From Desmonostoc muscorum LEGE 12446 (lineage in GTDB: Bacteria; Cyanobacteriota; Cyanobacteriia; Cyanobacteriales; Nostocaceae), in contig NZ_JADEXS020000001.1 of assembly GCF_015207005.2 (NCBI RefSeq), forward strand, positions 3,844,001 through 3,908,000: a stretch of DNA of 64,000 nt. Reading direction: 5' to 3'. The position numbers and the translations under genes were made by a program. This document shows, one piece after another, positions 1 through 7,652 of this stretch; position 1 is the first letter of the stretch; each line of letters opens with the position of its first letter. The notes beneath the pieces are model-generated. The model made no database searches and was not told the DNA's origin. It saw only the letters and a program-made list of their open reading frames with translations.

Positions 1-2058
1 GTTTATTATGGGCAAGGAAAAGCACCGGGGAATAATGAGTTGACAGCCCATGAGTTAACTCATGTGGTGCAGCAGACAGGCTCAGTACAGTCTCGAATTA
101 ACCGTTATTTGGCAACACCGAATTTTACCTTAAATACATCGGAAACTCCCCAAATCCAGCGTGACGGGGAAGGTAACAATCTCGAACGCTTGAACGAAAT
201 GCTGGATAAGTTTAACGTACCAGAAGAGGATGTCATTAAGTTGTGCGGGCAATTGACCGCTCCAGAAAAAGCCACCGTCCTCGCTGGAGGGTATCGCAGT
301 CGGATGATTGCTGCTCTGAATGTCAGTGAGATGGTGCAAGCCCTGAATAACTTGAATCCGCCTTTAAGTACCAAACTTGAATGGTTGGAAGCCACAACGA
401 CCTTCGGTAGTCGCCAACTGGATTATTCAACGATTCAACCCTGGATTACAGCAGCTCCCCAAGCTGAAAAGGATGCCCTAAAAATCAATTATTGGAAGAA
501 TTTCTTTGTCAATGTCTGTACTAATCAAACAATGGTCACAGCCCTGAATGATTTGGGCTTTGACTTAATCACCAAATTGACCTGGCTGCAAGCCGAAATG
601 ACCGTCACCAGTTTAGAACTGGATTATGCCACCATTAAACCCTGGATTACCGCAGCACCCCAGACTGAAAAGGATGCTCTGAAAACTGACACCTGGAAGA
701 ATTTCTTTGTCAATGTTTGTACCAATGAAACGATGGTCACAGCCTTGAATGATTTGGGCTTTGACTTGCAAACCAAATTGAACTGGCTGGAAGCCGAAAT
801 GACCATTACCAGTTGGGAATTGAGCTACACAACCATTCAACCCTGGATTACCGCAGCGCCCCAGGGTGAAAGGGATGCCTTGAAAACCGACGCCTGGAAG
901 AATTTCTTTGTCAAGGTTTGTACTAATCAAACAATGATTACAGCCGTGAATGATTTGGGCTTTGACTTAATTACCAAATTGACCTGGCTGGATGCCGAAA
1001 TGACTATCACGCGTTTAGAACTAGATTATGCCACCATTAAACCCTGGATTACCGCAGCACCCCAGGGTGAAAAGGATGCGCTAAAAACTGACACTTGGAA
1101 GAATTTCTTTGTTAAAGTCTGTACTAACGACACGATGGTTGATGCATTGATCGATCTGAATTTTGACCTCACCACAAAGCTGACATGGTTGTTGGCAGAA
1201 GGAGTTGGAGATGCTGCACTCGCAAATCTTATCGGCTCTGGAGATATTTTCACAGCCTTAGCTGGTTTGGATGAGGCTCAAATCACACAGCTGCGACGCA
1301 ACAGTGATTTAATAGATGTGCTGCAAAAGCTTATGACCAACGCTGAATTTGCACAATTGGCTGCTAATTTAGTGTTAATTACACCCTCGACAGTTGTAGA
1401 TCGAGTTAACGCCCGTAATGAAGCGCTGCGAATTCTGACCGTCCAGTTGAATAATAAAGAGATTGCCAGAAGTACCATTAATGGCAATATGCAAGTAGTG
1501 ATTATCCCCAGAAATAAGTTATTGACCGATGTCGCGCAATTTGCCGATTTGGCTGGAACAAGCACGTTTGATGGCAGACGGTGGGAAACGGTTCGAGGCG
1601 TCGGCCATGGCAATTATGTGGCCGTAACGGAAGAAAATCTGCTCGGTGGAAATTGTACAGCCACCTTTGGAGGTAATCCTGTTTCTGGAACTTATGCAAC
1701 AGGCTATTCTACGACTAGCCATGAATTTGCTCACGGTCTGCATGATAACTCTTTGACAGATGCCGATCGCCAAATCATTACCAATGCTTACAATGCCCGA
1801 AAAGCCCTGGCCACAGCAAGTCCCACCGATCCAAATCAATGGGTTGATGGTCGAGAAGGGTGCTATGCCTCCCAAACTGACCATGAATTCTTTGCACAAC
1901 TGAGTAACGCATACTTAGGAACCAATACTGGAAACGATCCAAACACCGGAGATCCACGCCACAATGGAAAAGCTTGGGTACAAACCCATGAACCAACTGT
2001 TTTCGCTCTTTTAGACAGAATGTACGCAGGAGGCAGTATACCCAATGCTAATCCATAG
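1..2058 (+). CDS. eCIS-core (DUF4157) protein with tandem repeats and C-terminal HExxH metallopeptidase-like domain (5' partial)
   Basis: The frame is open from base 1, so the start lies outside the window; at least 685 codons are present. The first residues read YYGQGKAPGNNELTAHELTH, the end of an eCIS-core (DUF4157) domain with its HELTH motif. Four 67-residue repeats follow (bases 331-1134, plus the start of a fifth), with recurring WITAAPQ and WKNFF blocks. The C-terminal third carries HEFAHGLH (HEFAH at 1720-1734) and, about 50 residues later, DHEFFAQLSNAYL, which could supply the third zinc ligand of a gluzincin-type peptidase. DUF4157 is known to mark cargo of extracellular contractile injection systems. 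Inference: an effector whose repeats link a loading domain to a protease-like toxic or processing domain. The injection genes themselves are not visible. The family call for the N-terminus is firm; the substrate is unknown. Confidence 0.72.
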   Translation, partial: VYYGQGKAPGNNELTAHELTHVVQQTGSVQSRINRYLATPNFTLNTSETPQIQRDGEGNNLERLNEMLDKFNVPEEDVIKLCGQLTAPEKATVLAGGYRSRMIAALNVSEMVQALNNLNPPLSTKLEWLEATTTFGSRQLDYSTIQPWITAAPQAEKDALKINYWKNFFVNVCTNQTMVTALNDLGFDLITKLTWLQAEMTVTSLELDYATIKPWITAAPQTEKDALKTDTWKNFFVNVCTNETMVTALNDLGFDLQTKLNWLEAEMTITSWELSYTTIQPWITAAPQGERDALKTDAWKNFFVKVCTNQTMITAVNDLGFDLITKLTWLDAEMTITRLELDYATIKPWITAAPQGEKDALKTDTWKNFFVKVCTNDTMVDALIDLNFDLTTKLTWLLAEGVGDAALANLIGSGDIFTALAGLDEAQITQLRRNSDLIDVLQKLMTNAEFAQLAANLVLITPSTVVDRVNARNEALRILTVQLNNKEIARSTINGNMQVVIIPRNKLLTDVAQFADLAGTSTFDGRRWETVRGVGHGNYVAVTEENLLGGNCTATFGGNPVSGTYATGYSTTSHEFAHGLHDNSLTDADRQIITNAYNARKALATASPTDPNQWVDGREGCYASQTDHEFFAQLSNAYLGTNTGNDPNTGDPRHNGKAWVQTHEPTVFALLDRMYAGGSIPNANP
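331..1134 (+). repeat. Four tandem 201-bp (67-codon) coding repeats
   Basis: Units begin at 331, 532, 733 and 934, each with ATG in the same frame, and a partial fifth starts at 1135. Spacing is exactly 201 bp. Units 2 to 4 are nearly identical in protein and close in DNA; unit 1 is more diverged. This looks like recent in-frame duplication within the effector-like gene. Confidence 0.9.
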
Positions 2059-2764
2059 CATTTGCCTCAGAAAAAGCCAAGTCATCCTGATGGCACTTTT
2101 GACAGTATTCTCCATCTTTTTCTGGGAATACAATAAACATCCACAAGGCGATCGATATAGTTATTTCAGTCAGACGAAAGGCAGCACCATGATGAATATC
2201 CAATCTGAAGCCGGAAGCATTCCCCAGCGAGAAATCCGTCACTTTGCTGTATACAAACAAACTCGATTAGCACTGTTAGTTGAAGATAAACCCGGAGTAT
2301 TAATTTCCAGTGCCAGTCCGGCTCCAGGCGGGCCACTCAAACATCCTTTCGTTAATGCCCAAGCAATGGACTCCCGGTATGAAAATGAAATGGGGAGTTT
2401 ATTGAGGCAATCTAACAGCTTTGATGAGTTTATTGGTTTGCTGATTAAACATGAATATGATATTCGCTCGTTTGATTATTTAGATTTGCCGAAAACGTTA
2501 ACCGCAGGATATCGAATTTTTGCCAAAGAAAAATTGTTAGCAGTTATCTGGAAACACCGAGGACAATTTTCAACCCTGACTCAACAACCCGAAAAAGATG
2601 ATCTGATTTTTGACCCTGCTACTTTAACTGTTTATGATGCAGCCTACACTAACTTTTTTTTAAAATATCTGGAAACAAGCTCTGATTTTGAGGAAATTTT
2701 ACAGAAAATGAAATCCGATCGCTTGTCTATTTTTGAAATTGCCGCTCATCTGCAAACAAATTGA
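2045..2764 (+). CDS. Hypothetical protein with N-terminal hydrophobic segment
   Basis: I do not recognise this 239-residue protein. Its first ATG lies 14 bases inside the end of the upstream effector-like gene, in another frame, which suggests translational coupling. Residues about 14-30 (VILMALLTVFSIFFW) form one hydrophobic segment, either a membrane anchor or an uncleaved signal. A later start near the MMNIQS stretch (about base 2189) would remove it. The rest is a soluble mixed alpha/beta sequence with no motif I can name; the C-terminal half (about residues 120-235) is helical and acidic. Because it directly follows a probable eCIS cargo gene it could be an immunity protein, chaperone or second cargo, but this is inference from position only. 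Confidence 0.6.
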   Translation: MLIHSICLRKSQVILMALLTVFSIFFWEYNKHPQGDRYSYFSQTKGSTMMNIQSEAGSIPQREIRHFAVYKQTRLALLVEDKPGVLISSASPAPGGPLKHPFVNAQAMDSRYENEMGSLLRQSNSFDEFIGLLIKHEYDIRSFDYLDLPKTLTAGYRIFAKEKLLAVIWKHRGQFSTLTQQPEKDDLIFDPATLTVYDAAYTNFFLKYLETSSDFEEILQKMKSDRLSIFEIAAHLQTN

Positions 2765-2846
2765 CTGATGAAACTTCATTAAACCATTGTTTGGTATTAG
2801 ACTGTAGTTTATCCAAGAGCGATCGCTCTCTTTTATCCTAGATGCT

Positions 2847-4445
2847 TCAAGCACGAAAACCGTTTCGCAGCATCCCTTGTAACCATTTCAGAGTCTCCTT
2901 CACTTCGCCATGAGCGGGGTAAAGCAACTGCTGACTCAGGGCATTTCGATAAGCCTCTATCGCACCCAAACTATCCCCCAATTCATCTAACGCTCTCCCT
3001 TGCCAGTAATAAGCAGTAGCCGGATCAAATTCCATCAATTTTTCAGCTTGCAGACAAACTTCTTGCCAATACCGCCGACTAACCGCATTATTTCCTAGCA
3101 CTCGATAACTCTCCCCCAGCCAAACTAACCCAGGTACAGATTGCAGATAACCCCCTTTTTCTGGAAAGAACTGCCATCCTTGCACTAATGCCTCTACCGC
3201 TTCTCGGTGTTTTCCCGCCAATGCCAACACCCGTCCATGACAAAACCAAGCATCAGGTAACTGGGGTTGAAGTTGCGTCCCTCGAACAGAAAGACTACAC
3301 CCGCGTTTGATATCTTTAAAGCTTTCTACCAGCACTCGCCCCGCCGTCACCCAAATACTCCAGCGTTCGGGAAAACGCTCAAGCATCTCCTCTATCAAGG
3401 GATGCAGTTCATCTAATCTCCCCGCAGCAGGCAAAATCTCACACAAGGCTAGATAGATTTCACAATTATGGGGATACAGATGATAAGCTTTCAAAATCGC
3501 CTCAGCTGCCCTTTGGTTTTCGCCTGTGTCAGACAAGCACCGCCCATAGTAATACCAACCATTAGGATTATTGGGGTGTTTTTCAGTAAATTGTGCTAGC
3601 ACTGCTACTCCTTGCGCCCAATCTCCTCGGAAAATGTAATAGTATGCCAGGGATTTGTGGAACTGGGCCGCATTTGGAGCCTGTTGTAGAGCAGAGCCGA
3701 TCATCTTTTTAGTCTGCTTGCCTTGTTCACCTGATACCAATCTCATCCGGCAACGCTCATCTAACTGTCGTTGGAGTATCTGGAAATCATCGGGTGCTAA
3801 CTCTATAACTCTGCTCAATCTTTGCCCAGCTGCCTGAAAGTTCCCCATAGCCATCAGTCCGTCATAGCTAAGAATCAAGGCAACAAGATCATCTGGATTG
3901 AGTGACAAGACTGCATCAAAGGCTTGCAAAGCTGCGACAGTATTCTCTATTCCCATATGCACCTGTCCCAAAGCCAGCCAGTGAACTACTTTGTCAGGTT
4001 CTAAGAAAGCAGCAGACTCAAGAGCTTTAATTGCCTGTTGACTGTCACCTTTACAAGCTTTAATCAATCCACGTATATGCTGCCGAGTTGCTTCATTATG
4101 CGACAAAGGTAAGGCATTCTCATAAACCTCTATTGCCTCGGTTTCTTGTCCCATCAGGTGCAAGATTTTCCCCAGTTGCAACCGTGCGTCAAGGAATTGG
4201 GGTTGCCGCTCAATAATTTGACGATACTCCTCAATAGCCTGCTCCCATCGCCCCATCCCATAAAATAATTCAGCTAATTCCAGACGTTTTTTCCATCCTT
4301 GGGGATACTGCTGCATGTACTTACTTAATATTTCGAGTTTTTGGTCTTGTGTAGTTGGTTTTTCATCTGAGAGTAAGTAAGCATTCATCTCCACCGCAGA
4401 GGGTTGGGAGAACTGTACCAAGAATGTGGCAAGGTTTTTAGGCAT
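2847..4445 (-). CDS. Tetratricopeptide (TPR) repeat protein
   Basis: About 530 residues, almost wholly built of 34-residue TPR units. Repeated signatures include WEQAIEEYRQIIERQP, TEAIEVYENALPL, AALQAFDAVLSLNPDD and GAIEAYRNALS. No signal peptide or catalytic domain is visible, so it is probably a soluble scaffold. I chose the internal ATG at 4445 (MPKNLATF); an upstream ATG at 4514 would add 23 residues partly encoded by a HIP1 site. It converges on the preceding uncharacterised gene (83 bases between stops). TPR proteins are common in cyanobacteria and the partner cannot be told from sequence; proximity to the eCIS-type gene may be chance. Confidence 0.85.
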   Translation of the reverse strand: MPKNLATFLVQFSQPSAVEMNAYLLSDEKPTTQDQKLEILSKYMQQYPQGWKKRLELAELFYGMGRWEQAIEEYRQIIERQPQFLDARLQLGKILHLMGQETEAIEVYENALPLSHNEATRQHIRGLIKACKGDSQQAIKALESAAFLEPDKVVHWLALGQVHMGIENTVAALQAFDAVLSLNPDDLVALILSYDGLMAMGNFQAAGQRLSRVIELAPDDFQILQRQLDERCRMRLVSGEQGKQTKKMIGSALQQAPNAAQFHKSLAYYYIFRGDWAQGVAVLAQFTEKHPNNPNGWYYYGRCLSDTGENQRAAEAILKAYHLYPHNCEIYLALCEILPAAGRLDELHPLIEEMLERFPERWSIWVTAGRVLVESFKDIKRGCSLSVRGTQLQPQLPDAWFCHGRVLALAGKHREAVEALVQGWQFFPEKGGYLQSVPGLVWLGESYRVLGNNAVSRRYWQEVCLQAEKLMEFDPATAYYWQGRALDELGDSLGAIEAYRNALSQQLLYPAHGEVKETLKWLQGMLRNGFRA

Positions 4446-4514
4446 AATAATGGTTACTTTAAAATTAATTTGCTCAGCAATTTTTGGGTTGCGATCGCCG
4501 CTTTTCACTTTCAA

Positions 4515-5565
4515 TTTAGTTGTTTGTTTCCGAAAATAAAACCTATAAATCTCATACAGATTTCATATACTTTTGCTTAACCTTTGAAGAAACACTCTTA
4601 GTGGGGAGTGGGGAGTGGGGAGTGGGGAGTGGGGAGTAGGGAGTGGGAAACAAGGTATTTGTTTGATTCATAGCGGGTGGTGCGCCGTTAGTGCATCTGC
4701 TATGATGAAACACTCTTGGTGGAGAGTGGGGAAAGAAGGTGTTTGATTCGTGGGGGTTTGTGCGCCCACGATGGAGCCTTTACATGCAATATTGGGTTGC
4801 CTCCTGCCAATCGCCAAAATCATCTGCTCTTATTTATTCTTTGATGGACGTATAATTTTGAGCGATCGCTTTTCGTCAGCTGCTTCTAAAAATAACAAAA
4901 TCGTTTCTTTAATCCCTGATGAGCGTCAACACCTAGCGGTCTATCCTGATATGAGTCAGAATGTCCCAGGGTCAGCCATAATTATAAGTCTTCAATCCAA
5001 CCTGATACTACACATATGCTCTGAAGAGTTTCTATTCTCTAAATAAATAAAAATGCCCTAGAATGTTGAAAGCTTGCATATTTCAAAATTTTTAATTTTT
5101 GTTAAGAACAAAGTTTATTATCCCAGAATGATTCAAAGCTTTGTTAATTAGGACTTAGATATTTTTTGATTTTAAATAAAGTTATCAAATTAGTCTATAT
5201 TTAGATTAATATATGTTAATTTAAAGTATATTAAACATAATAAGTGATAAAAAAAGGTATCATTTTAAAAATAAATAATATTCTGCAAATTTGGAGAATC
5301 TCAGCTTGGTAAAAATATCTGGGAAAAATTCAAAAGTTAACAACTTAAATTTGTAAAATTCTCTCTACTAATAAAAATGATATAGACAATAAAATTTCTA
5401 TTTTTGAATTAGTATTTTTCCTGATTTACAGATAAAATTTTTAGTTTTTAATACTCATAATTACTACAAAAATAAGCATGATTAACCTTTTGTTGGGTGT
5501 CTCATTTGAGAGGATCGATTTTCCAAATTCTGCTTTTCTAGAAAGAAAGTGATGTTTGAATTTTT
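4515..5565. other. Long AT-rich intergenic region with GGGGAGT repeats
   Basis: About 1 kb with no convincing gene. A heptamer array (4600-4648) opens it. A segment around 4589-4625 recurs in altered form at 4703-4740, starting GAAACACTCTT(A/G)GTGG, and the sequence after each copy is also similar. From about 5050 to 5530 it is strongly AT-rich and may hold the promoter of the ATPase gene at 5566, but no promoter boxes stand out. A 98-codon frame at 4750-5046 crosses these repeats and has no recognisable product. Confidence 0.6.
4600..4648. repeat. Heptanucleotide repeat array, GGGGAGT type
   Basis: Tandem GTGGGGA/GGGGAGT units, about six copies with one variant (GTAGGGA). The same unit, or its complement, recurs near 14749-14790 and 62965-63004. 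Such short tandemly repeated sequences are typical of Nostoc/Anabaena intergenic DNA. Confidence 0.85.
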
Positions 5566-6948
5566 ATGGCAATAGATTTTATCCTTGATATTCTTAATCG
5601 CAAGCTAGTGGAAATCAAAGAAGACCCTCTACATTCCACAGAAATTCTAGTTTTGCAGGGTATATGTGAGAACAAGACCTATGAGGCAATAGCTCAAGAA
5701 GAAAGATATAGCTGCGGTTATATTACCAATGTTGTTGCTCCACGATTGTACCAAAAACTTTCTTTGCTTTTTGGCAGGCGTGTTAACAAAAAAAATTGTC
5801 GGGTGGTGCTGGAATCTTACATAGCAGAACAAGCTACACCCCCAGCAAAGTCAATTAAACTAAATTCTCCAGAGTTTGATCTTGGTATACAGCAAGATGC
5901 ACTTCCTTGTTATCCCAGTGGTTCAGTTCCTCTTAACTCTCCCTTTTACATTGAACATCCTAATATTCAGAAATCGGTTTATGCAGAGATTACAAAACTA
6001 GGAGCATTAGTACGGATTAAAGCTCCAAGGGAAATGGGCAAAACTTCATTAATGCTGAGGATTTTAGATTACGCAGAACGTATGGGATATCGGACAGTTA
6101 GGTTGAACCTTGAGCAAGTCGATCAGACAATTCTCAGTGATGCCAATCTATTTTTGCGGTGGCTATGTGCCAATATTACTCAACAGCTTCAAATGGAGCA
6201 AAAACTAGATGACTATTGGAATAAAGATTTTGGTAGCAAACTGAGTTGTACTTTTTATTTGCGAAACTATGTACTAAATCAAATTGATACTTCCCTGGTT
6301 TTAGCACTAGATGAAGTCAATTATACTTTTGAGCATCCAGGAGTAGCAAAAGATTTTTTTCCCCTGTTGCGTTCGTGGTTTGAAGAAGCTAAAAGATGCA
6401 AAATTTGGCAAAAGCTACGCTTGATTGTGGTGCATTCAACGGAAATTTATGTTCCTTTACAACTTCAGCAATCTCCTTTCAATATTGGGTTACCAATTCA
6501 GTTACCGGATTTTAATTTAGATCAAGTGCAGGAATTAGCTCAACGTTATAGTTTGAAGTGGTCTGATGGTGAAGAAGCAAAGCAATTAATGACAATAATT
6601 GGGGGACATCCAGCACTAATACACATTGCACTTTATTACCTCAGTTCTCAGAGAATAACTCTAGCACAACTCCTAAAAACTGCTCCTACATCCAGTGGAA
6701 TTTATGCTCATCACTTGCAGCGACATTTGACAATCTTGCAAGAACAGCCGGAATTAGCGATCGCTCTTTATAATGCGATTAATGCTAGTGAACCTGTACC
6801 ATTAGAACCCATTATTGCTTACAAGTTAAACAGTATGGGACTGATTAAGTTAGATAACAATAAAGCAATACCTAGCTCTCAACTATATCGGCAATACTTT
6901 CAATCGCTTTCTTCTGATGAAAAAAAACAGATAGTATTTACCAATTAG
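5566..6948 (+). CDS. AAA-like ATPase with N-terminal HTH (vMAP-type, AAA_35-like)
   Basis: 460 residues. Residues about 20-85 resemble the HTH domain found at the N-terminus of cyanobacterial vWA-MoxR-associated proteins (NKTYEAIAQEERYSCGYITN). A linker leads to an AAA-like ATPase domain starting with SPFYIEHP. Walker A is the variant APREMGKTS (residues 153-161) and Walker B is LVLALDEVN (about 244-252). The C-terminal 150 residues are helical and include IGGHPALIHIALYYL, typical of this family. No membrane segment is present. Proteins of this kind are thought to act in NTPase-based signalling or conflict systems; here no vWA, MoxR or protease gene lies beside it, so its role is open. A long AT-rich leader precedes it. 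Confidence 0.78.
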   Translation: MAIDFILDILNRKLVEIKEDPLHSTEILVLQGICENKTYEAIAQEERYSCGYITNVVAPRLYQKLSLLFGRRVNKKNCRVVLESYIAEQATPPAKSIKLNSPEFDLGIQQDALPCYPSGSVPLNSPFYIEHPNIQKSVYAEITKLGALVRIKAPREMGKTSLMLRILDYAERMGYRTVRLNLEQVDQTILSDANLFLRWLCANITQQLQMEQKLDDYWNKDFGSKLSCTFYLRNYVLNQIDTSLVLALDEVNYTFEHPGVAKDFFPLLRSWFEEAKRCKIWQKLRLIVVHSTEIYVPLQLQQSPFNIGLPIQLPDFNLDQVQELAQRYSLKWSDGEEAKQLMTIIGGHPALIHIALYYLSSQRITLAQLLKTAPTSSGIYAHHLQRHLTILQEQPELAIALYNAINASEPVPLEPIIAYKLNSMGLIKLDNNKAIPSSQLYRQYFQSLSSDEKKQIVFTN

Positions 6949-6993
6949 TATAAAAGTCCTAAATTAGTTGTCAGAAAACTCATCCTTCAGCTA

Positions 6994-7096
6994 ATACCAT
7001 TTCACGAAAATCTTGATAGATATAGATTTAACGTAGGGTAGCACAGCTGTGCTACCCTACCGAGGTATGTGTATCAGCTTTAAAGTGAAATGGTAT
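6994..7096. mobile_element. MITE-like element with central 28-bp palindrome
   Basis: The ends are the inverted repeats ATACCATTTCAC and GTGAAATGGTAT. TA dinucleotides lie at the borders, as for IS630/Tc1-type elements. The centre (7033-7060) is a perfect 28-bp palindrome around GCACAGCTGTGC. It has no coding capacity. Confidence 0.65.
7033..7060. repeat. Perfect 28-bp palindrome, core GCACAGCTGTGC
   Basis: Reads identically on both strands (GTAGGGTAGCACAG followed by its complement). A 22-bp version recurs at 53957-53978 and a GC-richer version at 32301-32318, each inside a small element with different ends. Confidence 0.9.
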
Positions 7097-7114
7097 AACG
7101 CCGTCCCCCCTTAC

Positions 7115-7391
7115 TAAGCTACGGTGTACACACAAATCTTCTAGAGTTGCCCTACAGGCTTTCGATCCCCTCACTCGTCGGATAAATTGGGGGCAAAAAC
7201 CTCTTCTTCGTCCTCCTTAAAAAGGAGGATTTAGGAGGATTTGCAATGGTTTCGGTTTGGTAAGCTAAACCACATCTAGTTTGCATAATTTGAAATTGTA
7301 CATTTCTTGTGGGGTGGGCGTCTCGCCCGCCCAGTATATGCAAGTTAAATGCGGAACAGCTTATCACAGATGTGCATACACCGTAGCCTTA
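7115..7391. mobile_element. MITE-like element, about 277 bp
   Basis: The left end reads TAAGCTACGGTGTACACACA and the right end complements it with a one-base indel and a few mismatches (GTGCATACACCGTAGCCTTA). It abuts the neighbouring elements on both sides. The interior has short GGAGGATTTAGGAGGATTT repeats and no gene. Confidence 0.5.
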
Positions 7392-7398
7392 CGAACTA

Positions 7399-7540
7399 GG
7401 GCATGTTTTCAAACTGCTGGTTTAGCCTCCTAACTTTTTAGATCCCCCTAAATCCCCCGATAAATTGGGGGGCTTTAAGAGACTCTTTGCCCCCAAATTT
7501 ATCGGGGGGTTGGGGGATCTAAGACTTTGAAAACACGCCC
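7399..7540. mobile_element. MITE-like element, 142 bp, TA target duplication
   Basis: Terminal inverted repeats GGGCATGTTTTCAAA and TTTGAAAACACGCCC (one mismatch) are flanked by TA on both sides (7397-7398 and 7541-7542). An internal inverted repeat of the AGATCCCCC / GGGGGATCT type lies at about 7440-7520. The structure fits a miniature IS630-type element mobilised in trans. Confidence 0.75.
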
Positions 7541-7652
7541 TACAGGGAAGTAGCAACAATTTCAAATAATGAACAAATGATTTAGGACTGCTATAGTTGA
7601 GATAATTTTTGCTGTTGCAGCTTTTGTTAGTTTTTTTAGTCAACCCAAAAAT

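Larger units (their letters stand above)
6949..7652. other. Intergenic region filled with mini-elements
   Basis: About 700 bases containing three adjacent elements with terminal inverted repeats (listed separately) and no gene. Only about 110 bases of unique sequence (7543-7652) separate the last element from the cyclodehydratase gene; they would have to contain its promoter. No precursor-peptide frame was found here on either strand. Confidence 0.7.

Noticed and set aside
4600..4648. Short tandem array considered as a CRISPR array
   Set aside because: Units are seven bases with no spacers and no cas genes nearby.
4750..5046. 98-codon plus-strand frame after the GGGGAGT repeats
   Set aside because: It crosses repeat DNA and a HIP1 site, lacks a ribosome-binding site and resembles no protein I know.
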